From: Lachnospiraceae bacterium
Lineage (GTDB): Bacteria; Bacillota; Clostridia; Lachnospirales; Lachnospiraceae
Assembly: GCA_004556655.1 (NCBI GenBank)
Contig: SFGF01000004.1
Location: forward strand, 28,105-92,104
Direction of reading: 5' to 3'
Length of the DNA stretch: 64,000 nucleotides
Below are positions 53,563-61,897 of this stretch, in pieces. Made by a program: the position numbers and the translations under genes. The notes under the pieces are model-generated. The model was given only the letters and a program-made list of their open reading frames with translations. It was not told the DNA's origin and ran no database searches. The first letter of the stretch is position 1, and each line of letters opens with the position of its first letter.

Positions 53563-54909
53563 TTAAAAGGGAAGTTTAAAGCCTCCTCTTTTGCCAAGTT
53601 TACCACCCATCATACCGGGCATCTGTTTCATCATCTTTCTTGTCTGTTCAAACTGCTTCACCATGCGGTTAACTTCTGCCAATTCCACACCGGCTCCCTG
53701 TGCAATTCGTTTTTTCCGAGAAAGATTCAGGATATCCGGATTCGACCGTTCTTTCGGTGTCATGGAAAGGATAATTGCTTCCTTTCTCGCCAGATCCTTT
53801 TCATCAATCATTCCTTCAATATCTTTTGCTTTATTACCCAGACCGGGAAGCATCCCCAATACACTGGAAATACCACCCATGTTTTTCATCTGGTTCATAC
53901 TTTCCAGATAGTCATCAAATCCAAAAGTGGCCTTTTTAATCTTCTGCTCCATCTCCTTGGCTTTTGTCTCATCGATGTTCTGCTGTGCCTTTTCAATCAG
54001 GCTCATCACATCGCCCATACCAAGGATCCTGGATGCCATACGATCGGGATAAAACTGCTCCAGATCTGAAAGCTTCTCACCCATACCCACATAGAGAATG
54101 GGTTTGCCGCTGATTGCTTTAATGGACAGTGCAGCACCTCCTCGGGTATCTCCATCCATCTTTGTAAGTATCACGCCATCAATACCGACTTTTTGATTGA
54201 AGGTCTCAGATACATTCACCGCATCCTGTCCTGTCATGGCATCTACAACTAAAATTGTCCGATCCACACGAACATTTTCCTTGATTTCAATCAATTCCTG
54301 CATCATGCTTTCATCCACATGAAGACGTCCGGCCGTATCAAGAATCACTACATTAAATCCATGATTCTTAGCGTGCTCAATCGCCGCTTTTGCAATATTC
54401 ACCGGGCTCTGCTTATCTCCCATAGAAAATACTTCTACGCCTTGCTTTTCTCCATTTATCTGAAGCTGTGTAATTGCTGCAGGACGATACACATCACAGG
54501 CAGCCAGAAGCGGCTTTCTTCCTTTTGCTTTTAACTTGCCGGCAATCTTTGCCGTTGTGGTGGTTTTACCAGCACCCTGCAGACCGACCATCATGATTAC
54601 CGTAATCTCATTGGAAGGGCAAAGAGCAATCTCCGTAGTCTCACTTCCCATAAGTGTTACCAGCTCATCATTGACAATCTTAATAACCATCTGTCCGGGA
54701 TTCAGACCATTCATAACATCCTGTCCGATCGCCCGTTCCTGAACAGCTTTGATAAACTGTTTTACCACCTTAAAGCTGACATCCGCCTCCAGGAGCGCCA
54801 TCTTAACCTCTTTCAAGGCAGTCTTCACATCTGCTTCTGTGAGACGACCCTTACTTCTCAGGTTTTTAAATACATTCTGCAGTTTTTCAGTTAAACTTTC
54901 AAATGCCAT
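53563..54909 (-). CDS. ffh: Signal recognition particle protein Ffh
   Basis: 448 residues: an N domain, G domain with GLQGAGKTTTTAKIAGKLK, DTAGRLHVDE and TKMDGDTRGGAALSI, and a Met-rich M domain (TRKMMKQMPGMMGGKLGKRGG) that binds 4.5S RNA and signal sequences. Co-translational targeting of membrane proteins. Starts 3 bp after ylxM. Confidence 0.97.
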   Translation of the reverse strand: MAFESLTEKLQNVFKNLRSKGRLTEADVKTALKEVKMALLEADVSFKVVKQFIKAVQERAIGQDVMNGLNPGQMVIKIVNDELVTLMGSETTEIALCPSNEITVIMMVGLQGAGKTTTTAKIAGKLKAKGRKPLLAACDVYRPAAITQLQINGEKQGVEVFSMGDKQSPVNIAKAAIEHAKNHGFNVVILDTAGRLHVDESMMQELIEIKENVRVDRTILVVDAMTGQDAVNVSETFNQKVGIDGVILTKMDGDTRGGAALSIKAISGKPILYVGMGEKLSDLEQFYPDRMASRILGMGDVMSLIEKAQQNIDETKAKEMEQKIKKATFGFDDYLESMNQMKNMGGISSVLGMLPGLGNKAKDIEGMIDEKDLARKEAIILSMTPKERSNPDILNLSRKKRIAQGAGVELAEVNRMVKQFEQTRKMMKQMPGMMGGKLGKRGGFKLPF

Positions 54910-54912
54910 CTG

Positions 54913-55257
54913 CTATAACTCCTCTAATATGCTGTATGAGAGAGAACCAATCCTGTTCATCAGGTTTTCCAGATCCTTTCCCTCATAATTTTGGGTCAGC
55001 CCGTGAATCTCATGGACTTTTTCACGGATTGTCACAAATCTCTCAACCAAATGCAGTTTCTGTTCATAATCTTCCAAAATCCTGCTGCTGCGCTTGACAA
55101 GATCATGTACCCCCTGACGGCTGATTCCCAGATCCTCTGCCACCTCACTGAGAGAATAATCATTCAGAACTACTTCCTCATATATGGTCTGCTGATGTTT
55201 TGTCAGCAATTCTCCGTAAAAATCATATAACAATGCCTGTCTCTCAAGCTTATCCAT
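54913..55257 (-). CDS. ylxM: YlxM/UPF0122 helix-turn-helix protein, SRP-associated
   Basis: 114 residues: RQALLYDFYGELLTKHQQTIYE and a sigma-70 region-4-like helix-turn-helix (YSLSEVAEDLGISRQGVHDLVKR). In other Firmicutes it modulates the SRP GTPase and is always next to ffh. ATG 55257 follows AAGGTGAT; the upstream frame to 55302 includes the promoter. Confidence 0.93.
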   Translation of the reverse strand: MDKLERQALLYDFYGELLTKHQQTIYEEVVLNDYSLSEVAEDLGISRQGVHDLVKRSSRILEDYEQKLHLVERFVTIREKVHEIHGLTQNYEGKDLENLMNRIGSLSYSILEEL

Positions 55258-55273
55258 GTCTATCACCTTGGCT

Positions 55274-55302
55274 ATCATACAACAGGATTTTGGATGTGTC
55301 AA
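55274..55302 (-). promoter_or_regulatory. Promoter of the ylxM-ffh-rpsP-khpA-rimM-trmD operon
   Basis: Reading leftward: TTGACA (55297-55302), 17 bp, TATGAT (55274-55279). The predicted start is only about 10 nt from the ylxM ATG, giving a very short leader. The -35 is also one arm of a 7-bp inverted repeat, TGTCAAG / CTTGACA (55297-55318). Confidence 0.85.
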
Positions 55303-55355
55303 GTATTTTTTCTTGACATTTAAAAATTTCTTATTTTAAGAATTATTATAGTTTA

Positions 55356-56552
55356 TCAATGCTTGTCTATCACATTCGCAGACTCATGTACAGATTTCAT
55401 TATTTCATTAAATGCTTTTCCTGTCTTCCGGCAGCATTTTTTAACATCTTCATACTCCGGATAAAACATATTTTCTCCCTTAAATCTGCAGACTTTTGTC
55501 CTGATCGTGCCATAAGGGGTATCAATATTCTCTATTCTCCGTTCAAGTATTGTCCGTTGTACCGGATACGTTCGAATTCCGATCGTAGTTGTCTCTCTGA
55601 AAATAATATTCTCCAGCTTTTCTCTGGCATTTCGATGACAGATCACCTGAAGTTGATAAGCCGGTCTGGATTTTTTCATCAGTATTGGACGGTATACCGC
55701 ATCCAGGGCTCCATTCTCCAAAAGCAGTTCCTGCAAATATCCAAGCAGTTCCCCAGAGCAGTCATCCACATTCGTTTCCATGACCACTGCTGTATCATAT
55801 AGATTTTCATCACTCTTTTCCTCACCTTGCTCCTGTAGAATCATAGCACGCAAAATATTGGCATGAGGGAAATCTTTCTCACCGGATCCGATACCGATTT
55901 TTTCCACCAGAAACTGTTTTGGTATCTCACAGTTTCGAAGAGCTGCAGCAATAGCTGCCCCTGTAGGAGTGATCATCTCTCCTTCTACATCGATGATTTT
56001 CAACGGAAGTCCATATTCTTTTATCAATTCAGCAGTAGCCGGTACAGGTACAGGAATCCTGCCATGCTGGCACCATGTGGTACCTTTCCCTTCTGTGAGT
56101 GTTCCAACTGCCACCTGCTCGATCCCCAGCTCCGTAAAACAAATTGCGGCAGCCACAATATCAACAATCGAATCTACCGCTCCCACCTCATGAAAATGCA
56201 CATGTTCCATGTCTGTCCCATGCACTTTTGCCTCAGCTTCTGCCAGAACAGTAAATATCTTCAATGACAGATTTTTCACACGTTCCTCCAAATCCGAATC
56301 CAGAAGAAGTTCTCTGATCTGGCGATAATCTCTCATAGGCTGCAAAACATTACCATCGAGCTCAACAAAAAAAGCACAGGCATCAATGCCATTTTTCTGC
56401 GTTCTTCCTATGACGGTGCGATAGCCATGAAGCGGTAGCTTTTTCAGCTCATTCTCCAGTTTTTCTCTTGAAACTCCCAGATCAAGCAAAGCACTTACTG
56501 TCATATCTCCACTGATTCCGGATGCACACTCCAAATATAAAATACGATTCAT
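55356..56552 (-). CDS. larC: LarC-type nickel insertion protein
   Basis: 398 residues: YLECASGISGDMTVSALLDLG at the N terminus, EHVHFHEVGAVDSIVDIVAAA, GKGTTWCQHGRIPVPVPATAELI, and a C-terminal ferredoxin-like domain (ETNVDDCSGELLGYLQELL, TTIGIRTYPVQRTIL). It inserts Ni into the nickel-pincer cofactor of lactate racemase and related enzymes. larB, larE and a larA are not in the window. It is one continuous frame, not the programmed-frameshift two-ORF form known from Lactobacillus. Confidence 0.92.
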   Translation of the reverse strand: MNRILYLECASGISGDMTVSALLDLGVSREKLENELKKLPLHGYRTVIGRTQKNGIDACAFFVELDGNVLQPMRDYRQIRELLLDSDLEERVKNLSLKIFTVLAEAEAKVHGTDMEHVHFHEVGAVDSIVDIVAAAICFTELGIEQVAVGTLTEGKGTTWCQHGRIPVPVPATAELIKEYGLPLKIIDVEGEMITPTGAAIAAALRNCEIPKQFLVEKIGIGSGEKDFPHANILRAMILQEQGEEKSDENLYDTAVVMETNVDDCSGELLGYLQELLLENGALDAVYRPILMKKSRPAYQLQVICHRNAREKLENIIFRETTTIGIRTYPVQRTILERRIENIDTPYGTIRTKVCRFKGENMFYPEYEDVKKCCRKTGKAFNEIMKSVHESANVIDKH

Positions 56553-56583
56553 GTTGTTCTTTTGTCTCCTTATTCAGTTTTCA

Positions 56584-57237
56584 TCAAATTGCCCAGGTCA
56601 TCATGGACAGACAGAAAATTCCACAGTAATACAATGCCAACGCCCAGTAATCCAACTTTTTCGGTAATTTTTTAAAAAATCCTTTTCCTACCATCATATC
56701 CGAAATACTGAAAAGTAATGCACCGACAGCTGCCCATCCATACTTCCAACCTGCAATAAAAGGAAGTGTCACAGCCATAGCCATCATAGCCATGAGCACA
56801 GCCGGATATAATATCATTAAGTAAATTTTCGGATTTTTCTTTCCCTCAGAAATCTCTTTTCTGAACAAAATCAACGTTATCATCATTCCCGTAAGCCATG
56901 CCGGCAGAACTGCTATTGTAATATGCCCCTGAACGATCAGCCATCCAATCAGCAAAAAATGCCCAATTGCAAATACGATCATACCCAGAAAAAAGTGAAT
57001 TTCCAGAAATGCATCCGCAAAAAAGAAAAAACACGTAGCATACAAAATCCACACAGAAGACTGTTCGTTTCCATTCAGGTATACTCCAAGCGCAGCTGTA
57101 CATACAATCATCCAGGTAGAAAGGCATTTGGGCAGAATATTCCATCTTTTGTCACTCTGTTCTTTCATCTTAAAATGCAAAGTTCCACCGGCAACGATGA
57201 CAGGAATCGCTGCCGCCATCCATAATTCATATGGCAT
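56584..57237 (-). CDS. YhhN-family membrane protein
   Basis: 217 residues with about eight short membrane helices, matching the YhhN/TMEM86 family (lysoplasmalogenase in animals): ALLFSISDMMVGKGFF carries the conserved S-D and YYCGIFCLSM the C-terminal motif; CFFFFADAFLEIHFFLGMIVFAIGH holds the conserved D and H. Anaerobes such as Clostridia do make plasmalogens, so the enzymatic role is plausible but unproven. ATG 57237 is 7 nt behind GGAGG; the frame to 57312 is not supported. Confidence 0.8.
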   Translation of the reverse strand: MPYELWMAAAIPVIVAGGTLHFKMKEQSDKRWNILPKCLSTWMIVCTAALGVYLNGNEQSSVWILYATCFFFFADAFLEIHFFLGMIVFAIGHFLLIGWLIVQGHITIAVLPAWLTGMMITLILFRKEISEGKKNPKIYLMILYPAVLMAMMAMAVTLPFIAGWKYGWAAVGALLFSISDMMVGKGFFKKLPKKLDYWALALYYCGIFCLSMMTWAI

Positions 57238-57332
57238 GTGAGTTCCTCCCTTTTTCATACTGTCTTTTCTTTCATAGCCATTATATCCCACTGACTTCAA
57301 AAGAACAACCACAACTTAAACGGCAATAAGTC

Positions 57333-57383
57333 AAAAAAATCCCCTCCAGTCCCACAGCATTGATATTGAGGGATTTGGAGGGT
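57333..57383 (-). terminator. Terminator after xylB
   Basis: Read leftward, CCCTCCA..CCC pairs with GGG..TGGAGGG (arms 57376-57382 and 57342-57348), then a run of seven Ts. About 12 bp beyond the xylB stop. Confidence 0.85.
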
Positions 57384-57394
57384 AATTTATTTTG

Positions 57395-58867
57395 TTATGC
57401 CAATTCTGTATATAACTCTTTTACTTCCGGGTAAATCTTTGCAAATTTCTGATACTGTCTGTCATACTTCTTGGCCAATTCCGGTTCCGGATCAATCGTT
57501 TCAATGATTCTGACAATTTTCCCAGCTGCATCTTCCACAGAAGTAAAGGTTCCATCTGCTACGGCTGCCAGCATCGCACCACCCAGGGCCGGTCCTTCTT
57601 CAGATGCAATTCGATCTACTTTGATATTCAGTACATTAGCAATAATTCTTCTCCATAACGGACTCTTTGCACCTCCGCCACAGATTTTTGTTCGTTCAAT
57701 CTGAATACCCAGTGATTTTGCAATTTCGAAAGAATCACGAATAGCAAAGGCCACTCCTTCCAGAACCGCCTGTGTCATATCTGTCCGACTGGTATCCATG
57801 GTCATTCCAATGAAAGTGCCTCTTGCGTTCGGATCATTATGTGGGGAACGTTCTCCCATAAGGTAAGGAAGGAAAAACACATGATTCTCTCCCAGCTTTA
57901 CAATCGATTCTTGTTCTTTCCCATAATCTTCGGTTCCAATGATTTCATCCATCCACCATTTATTACAGGAGGCTGCACTGAGAATACATCCCATCAGATG
58001 ATAGTGTCCATCTGAATGTGCAAATGCATGGAGAGCATTATTAGGATCCACACCGAACTCTCTACTTGAGATAAATACGGTTCCACTGGTTCCCAGTGAG
58101 ACATTACACTGTCCATCCCCCACTGTACCGGTTCCAACTGCCGCAGCAGCATTATCACCTGCTCCAGCAGCCACAATACAATTCTCAGATAGCCCCAGTT
58201 CCTGTGCCACTTCAGGTTTCAAGTTTCCCACTTTCTCATAGCTTTCAAAAAGTGTCGGCATCTGTTCTTCCTTGATACCGCAAATCTCCAGCATTTCTCT
58301 TGACCAGCACTTATGTTGTACATCCAGAAGAAGCATACCGGATGCATCCGAATAGTCACAGCAATGAACTCCTGTAAGCCGATATGCCAAATAATCTTTA
58401 GGAAGCATAATTTTGCAGATACGAGAAAAATTCTCCGGTTCATTTTCTTTTACCCACAAAATCTTCGGTGCAGTAAATCCGGCAAAGGCTATATTTGCTG
58501 TATATTTTGACAGGGTCTCTTTTCCTATCTCCTGATTCAGATAATCTGTCTGTTTTCCGGTTCGTCCATCATTCCAGAGGATAGCCGGACGAATCACCTG
58601 ATCCTCTTCATCCAGAATCACAAGTCCATGCATCTGACCTCCGAAACTGATCCCGGCAACCTGTTTTTTATCTACCGATTCTACGAGCTGACGGATTCCT
58701 TCTTTTGTCTGTTCCCACCAGTCTTCCGGTTTCTGTTCCGACCATCCGGGATGAGGAAAATATAAAGGATATTCCCGTGATACAATATTAATCACTGTTC
58801 CGTTCTGATCCATCAACAGAAGCTTTACTGCCGAAGTCCCCAGATCAACTCCTATATAATATTTCAT
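57395..58867 (-). CDS. xylB: Xylulokinase (FGGY family)
   Basis: 490 residues: YIGVDLGTSAVKLLLMDQNG, GISFGGQMHGLVILDEED, WNDGRTGKQTDYLN, SLGTSGTVFIS, YLMGERSPHNDPNARGTFIGM and KICGGGAKSPLWRRIIANVL. Phosphorylates a ketopentose; the MHG and WNDxR motifs favour D-xylulose. It pairs with the FucI-like isomerase 36 bp upstream, which may supply the ketose. ATG 6 nt behind GGAGG. Confidence 0.93.
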   Translation of the reverse strand: MKYYIGVDLGTSAVKLLLMDQNGTVINIVSREYPLYFPHPGWSEQKPEDWWEQTKEGIRQLVESVDKKQVAGISFGGQMHGLVILDEEDQVIRPAILWNDGRTGKQTDYLNQEIGKETLSKYTANIAFAGFTAPKILWVKENEPENFSRICKIMLPKDYLAYRLTGVHCCDYSDASGMLLLDVQHKCWSREMLEICGIKEEQMPTLFESYEKVGNLKPEVAQELGLSENCIVAAGAGDNAAAAVGTGTVGDGQCNVSLGTSGTVFISSREFGVDPNNALHAFAHSDGHYHLMGCILSAASCNKWWMDEIIGTEDYGKEQESIVKLGENHVFFLPYLMGERSPHNDPNARGTFIGMTMDTSRTDMTQAVLEGVAFAIRDSFEIAKSLGIQIERTKICGGGAKSPLWRRIIANVLNIKVDRIASEEGPALGGAMLAAVADGTFTSVEDAAGKIVRIIETIDPEPELAKKYDRQYQKFAKIYPEVKELYTELA

Positions 58868-58903
58868 CCGTTACCTCCTGTGTAATTACAAAAATTCAAC
58901 AAT

Positions 58904-60370
58904 TTATGCAAATGGATTCTCTGTAGGATACCGATCTCCCTTCGGATGATTATATCCAATCTCAGTCGGTGCTACGCCAATATATTTAAACACTTCATAA
59001 AGTGCTTTACCAATATGACCAAACGCAACCGCACCATGATGCGGATATCCTTTTTCAATCAGTTCATGGCGATAGAATCTTCCCATTTCAGAAATAGCAA
59101 ATACACCAATACCTCCAAAGGATCTGGTAGCTACAGGCAAAACTTCCCCGTTTGCAATATAAGCACGAAGTTTTCCGTCTGCTGTACTCTGAAGTCTGTA
59201 GAATGTAATATCACCAGGAACAATATCACCTTCCAGCGTTCCCTGTGTTACTTCCTCCGGCAACGCTCTCGCCATGATCAGCTGATATTTCATACTGCAG
59301 GATGTAAGCTTACCTGCTGTGGTATTACCACAGTGGAATCCCATGAAAGTATCTTTATGAGTATAATTGTATTTTCCTTTAATTTCAGTTTCATACATAT
59401 CTGCCGGAACCGTATTATTGATATCAAGCAGTGTCACTGCATCATTACTTACCAATGTTCCTATGTATTCACTAAGTGCTCCGTAAATATCCACTTCACA
59501 GGAAACCGGAATACCCATAGCAGTAAGACGGCTGTTAACATAGCAAGGTACAAAACCGAACTGTGTCTGGAATGCCGGCCAGCATTTACCTGCGATCGCC
59601 ACATATTCTCTGGAACCTTTGTGAGCCTCTACCCAATCAAGCAGAGTCAGCTCATACTGAGCCAGTTTCGGAAGGATCTCAGGTTTTTTATTCCCGGCTC
59701 CCAGCTCTTTTTCCATATCGGCAACAACTGCCGGGATTCTCTCATCTCCTGCATGTTTATTGAAAGCTTCAAAAAGATCAAGCTCAGAGTTTTCTTCAAT
59801 CTCTACACCGAGATTATACAGCTGCTTGATCGGGGCATTACATGCCAGGAAATCCTGAGGCCGAGGACCAAAGCTGATGATCTTAAGATTCTTCAGTCCG
59901 ATGATTGCTCTGGCAATCGGCACAAATTCTGCCATCATTTCAGCAACTTCTTTTGCTGTACCAACCGGATATTCCGGAATATACGCTTTCAGATTACGCA
60001 GCTGCAGATTATAGCTGGCGTTCAGCATACCACAATAAGCATCGCCTCTGCCCTGAATCAGGTTATCTCCTCTTTCTTCTGCGGCTGCCACAACCATACA
60101 TGGTCCATGGAAATATTTTACAAGCAGAGTCTCTGCACTTTCAGGGCCAAAGTTACCAAGATATACTACCAGAGCATTACATCCTGCTTCACGAAGCTCT
60201 TTCAGAGCTTTTTTCATGTCTTTTTCACTTTCTACAACAGTAGGGCACTCATACAGATCTCCCTGATATTCTGCAGCTACAGCTTTTCTTCTTGATTCAG
60301 ACAGGGTAATCGGAAAACAGTCTCTGCTGACTGCTACAATACCCAATTTTACTTCCGGCATATTCTTCAT
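58904..60370 (-). CDS. L-fucose/arabinose isomerase-family protein
   Basis: 488 residues of the FucI-like family (COG2407): GIVAVSRDCFP at the N terminus, VVYLGNFGPES, VVAAAEERGDNLIQGRGDAYCGML, the metal/active acidic residues in VSCEVDIYGALSEY and LDINN, and the C-terminal HCGNTTAGKL / FAISEMGRFYRHELIEKGYPHHGAVAFGH. It interconverts an aldose and ketose with Mn2+. Which sugar is unknown: with a xylulokinase, D-xylose, D-arabinose or L-arabinose-type substrates are options. First gene of the unit; promoter 60491-60519 with a ROK-type operator. Confidence 0.82.
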   Translation of the reverse strand: MKNMPEVKLGIVAVSRDCFPITLSESRRKAVAAEYQGDLYECPTVVESEKDMKKALKELREAGCNALVVYLGNFGPESAETLLVKYFHGPCMVVAAAEERGDNLIQGRGDAYCGMLNASYNLQLRNLKAYIPEYPVGTAKEVAEMMAEFVPIARAIIGLKNLKIISFGPRPQDFLACNAPIKQLYNLGVEIEENSELDLFEAFNKHAGDERIPAVVADMEKELGAGNKKPEILPKLAQYELTLLDWVEAHKGSREYVAIAGKCWPAFQTQFGFVPCYVNSRLTAMGIPVSCEVDIYGALSEYIGTLVSNDAVTLLDINNTVPADMYETEIKGKYNYTHKDTFMGFHCGNTTAGKLTSCSMKYQLIMARALPEEVTQGTLEGDIVPGDITFYRLQSTADGKLRAYIANGEVLPVATRSFGGIGVFAISEMGRFYRHELIEKGYPHHGAVAFGHIGKALYEVFKYIGVAPTEIGYNHPKGDRYPTENPFA

Positions 60371-60465
60371 GACGGTTCCTCCTTATTTGATTTTTTTGAT
60401 ATTTTTATGTCTTCCTTACAGGTCTGTTTCTTATTAAATACAAGTTCTATAGATTTCCAAATCAA

Positions 60466-60486
60466 TTTGTTTATTTATTAAACTAA
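60466..60486. promoter_or_regulatory. Operator-like palindrome 1 (ROK/XylR-type)
   Basis: TTTGTTT, 7 bp, AAACTAA, a 21-bp imperfect palindrome next to the start region of the isomerase promoter. It is 17/21 identical to the one at 60545-60565 and resembles ROK/XylR operators. Confidence 0.65.
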
Positions 60487-60490
60487 TTAC

Positions 60491-60519
60491 ACTGTATCAC
60501 TTGCCCATATGTCCGTCAA
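60491..60519 (-). promoter_or_regulatory. Promoter of the isomerase-xylB unit
   Basis: Reading leftward: TTGACG (60514-60519), 17 bp, TACAGT (60491-60496). Operator 1 begins 5 bp downstream, a position for repression. Confidence 0.7.
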
Positions 60520-60544
60520 GATGTTTTTTAATTAATTTTATTGT

Positions 60545-60565
60545 TTTGTTTACTTACTGAACAAA
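60545..60565. promoter_or_regulatory. Operator-like palindrome 2 (ROK/XylR-type)
   Basis: TTTGTTT, 7 bp, GAACAAA, 79 bp from operator 1. It overlaps the -35 and spacer of the ROK gene promoter, so it fits autorepression. Confidence 0.65.
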
Positions 60566-60574
60566 TTGTAGTAT
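60546..60574 (+). promoter_or_regulatory. ROK regulator promoter
   Basis: TTGTTT (60546-60551), 17 bp, TAGTAT (60569-60574); weak match but well spaced, covered by operator 2. Confidence 0.5.
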
Positions 60575-60602
60575 TCTATATATGATGAGACAAGGGACAA
60601 AA

Positions 60603-60639
60603 GGTCAGTCGCAGCATGCTTGCATGCTTGTGACTGACC
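60603..60639. repeat. Long hairpin in the ROK gene leader
   Basis: GGTCAGTCGCAGCATGC pairs with GCATGCTTGTGACTGACC (one bulge, one G-U). The apex contains GCATGCTTGCATG (60614-60626), also found inverted in the repeat cluster at 52878-52890. No T run, so not a terminator. A second small hairpin GCCC-N5-GGGC lies downstream before the start codon. Confidence 0.7.
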
Positions 60640-60745
60640 TTGGGGACCGCAAAAACATGAGGAAGCTGCCCGAGTAGGGCGGATTCCGAATGTTTTTAGA
60701 ATTTCGGGAGAGCGAAACTCTATGGAAATAAACAGAGGAGGGAAT

Positions 60746-61894
60746 ATGGTAACAGGAAGTAAAGAACTTATACGTGAAATGAACAGAAAGCTGGTACTGG
60801 AAACCATTATCAATGATGGACCTTTGTCCCGTGCCGCTATATCAAAAAAGCTGGGATTAACCAAAGCCACTGTCTCTGCGATTGTACAGGAACTTCTGGA
60901 CACTTTATATGTAGAAGAAATCGGAAGTGACCAGACTTTACACGGACGAAAACCAATCCTTCTGAGTTTCTGCCGACACAATGGATATATTATGACCCTT
61001 GACCTTGGTGTTGAAACAACTACTCTGATGACCTGTGATTTGATGGGACAAAATCAAAGACTACACCAATATCATCAAAAACTGAATCCTGAGAACACGC
61101 TTTCCTTTTTGACCCGTATTCTCAGGATCCATCTTGATGCACTCCCCCTGACACCTTTTGGGGTCATAGGAATCAGTCTGGGAATTCATGGAACTGTAAA
61201 AAATAATGAAATTACTTTCACACCTAATTATTCTCTTGCAGAGCTTCCTCTTGCCCGGGAGCTTGAAAAGATGTTTAACATTCCCGTATGGCTGGAAAAT
61301 GAAGCAAATCTATCTGCACTGGCCGAAAAAACGTTTGTTGAAAACCACAAAAATCTGATACAGGTCAGTATTCATTCCGGTGTTGGTGCCGGAATTATTC
61401 TGGAACACAATCTATATACCGGAATCAGCGGTACAGCCGGTGAATTTGGTCACATGATCGTCGAACCCGACGGACTTCCCTGTCCCTGCGGAAATCATGG
61501 CTGTCTGGAGCAATATATCTCCGAACCTGCTGTTCTTTCGTATTATGCTGCACAAAAAAATACACTCTACTCTCCTACCATGGAGGATCTTGTATCTTCT
61601 TATATCAACAAAGAACCTGCTGCTGTAAATACAATTGTCCGCTTCACAAAATATTTATCCTGCGGAATCAACAATCTGTGGAATCTTTTCTGTCCGGAAT
61701 GTATCATCCTGAATAGTCAGCTGATTACTTATCTTCCGGAAATACTTACGATGACGGAAGAATTGCTTCCAAAACGCTTTCAGAAGCACTGCATATTAAA
61801 GGCTTCTGCTCTGCAGGATACTGCTGTTTTACTTGGCGGTGCAAGAATATGCATCAGCAATTTTCTCGGAATAGAAAAACTGGTGATCACTTGA
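60746..61894 (+). CDS. ROK-family transcriptional repressor (XylR/NagC-type)
   Basis: 382 residues. N-terminal winged helix (LVLETIINDGPLSRAAISKKLGLTKATVSAIVQELL), then a ROK sugar-binding domain (MTLDLGVETTTLMTCDLMG, GISLGIHGTV, GEFGHMIVEPDG) with the zinc motif CPCGNHGCLEQYIS. ATG 60746 is close behind GAGGAGG. It is divergent from the isomerase/xylulokinase unit and probably represses it in the absence of sugar, through the palindromes at 60466 and 60545. Confidence 0.92.
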   Translation: MVTGSKELIREMNRKLVLETIINDGPLSRAAISKKLGLTKATVSAIVQELLDTLYVEEIGSDQTLHGRKPILLSFCRHNGYIMTLDLGVETTTLMTCDLMGQNQRLHQYHQKLNPENTLSFLTRILRIHLDALPLTPFGVIGISLGIHGTVKNNEITFTPNYSLAELPLARELEKMFNIPVWLENEANLSALAEKTFVENHKNLIQVSIHSGVGAGIILEHNLYTGISGTAGEFGHMIVEPDGLPCPCGNHGCLEQYISEPAVLSYYAAQKNTLYSPTMEDLVSSYINKEPAAVNTIVRFTKYLSCGINNLWNLFCPECIILNSQLITYLPEILTMTEELLPKRFQKHCILKASALQDTAVLLGGARICISNFLGIEKLVIT

Positions 61895-61897
61895 AAA

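Noticed and set aside
58946..60295. 449-codon open frame antisense to the isomerase gene
   Set aside because: Shadow of a well-supported gene; Cys/His/Phe-rich composition, no motif and no ribosome-binding site.
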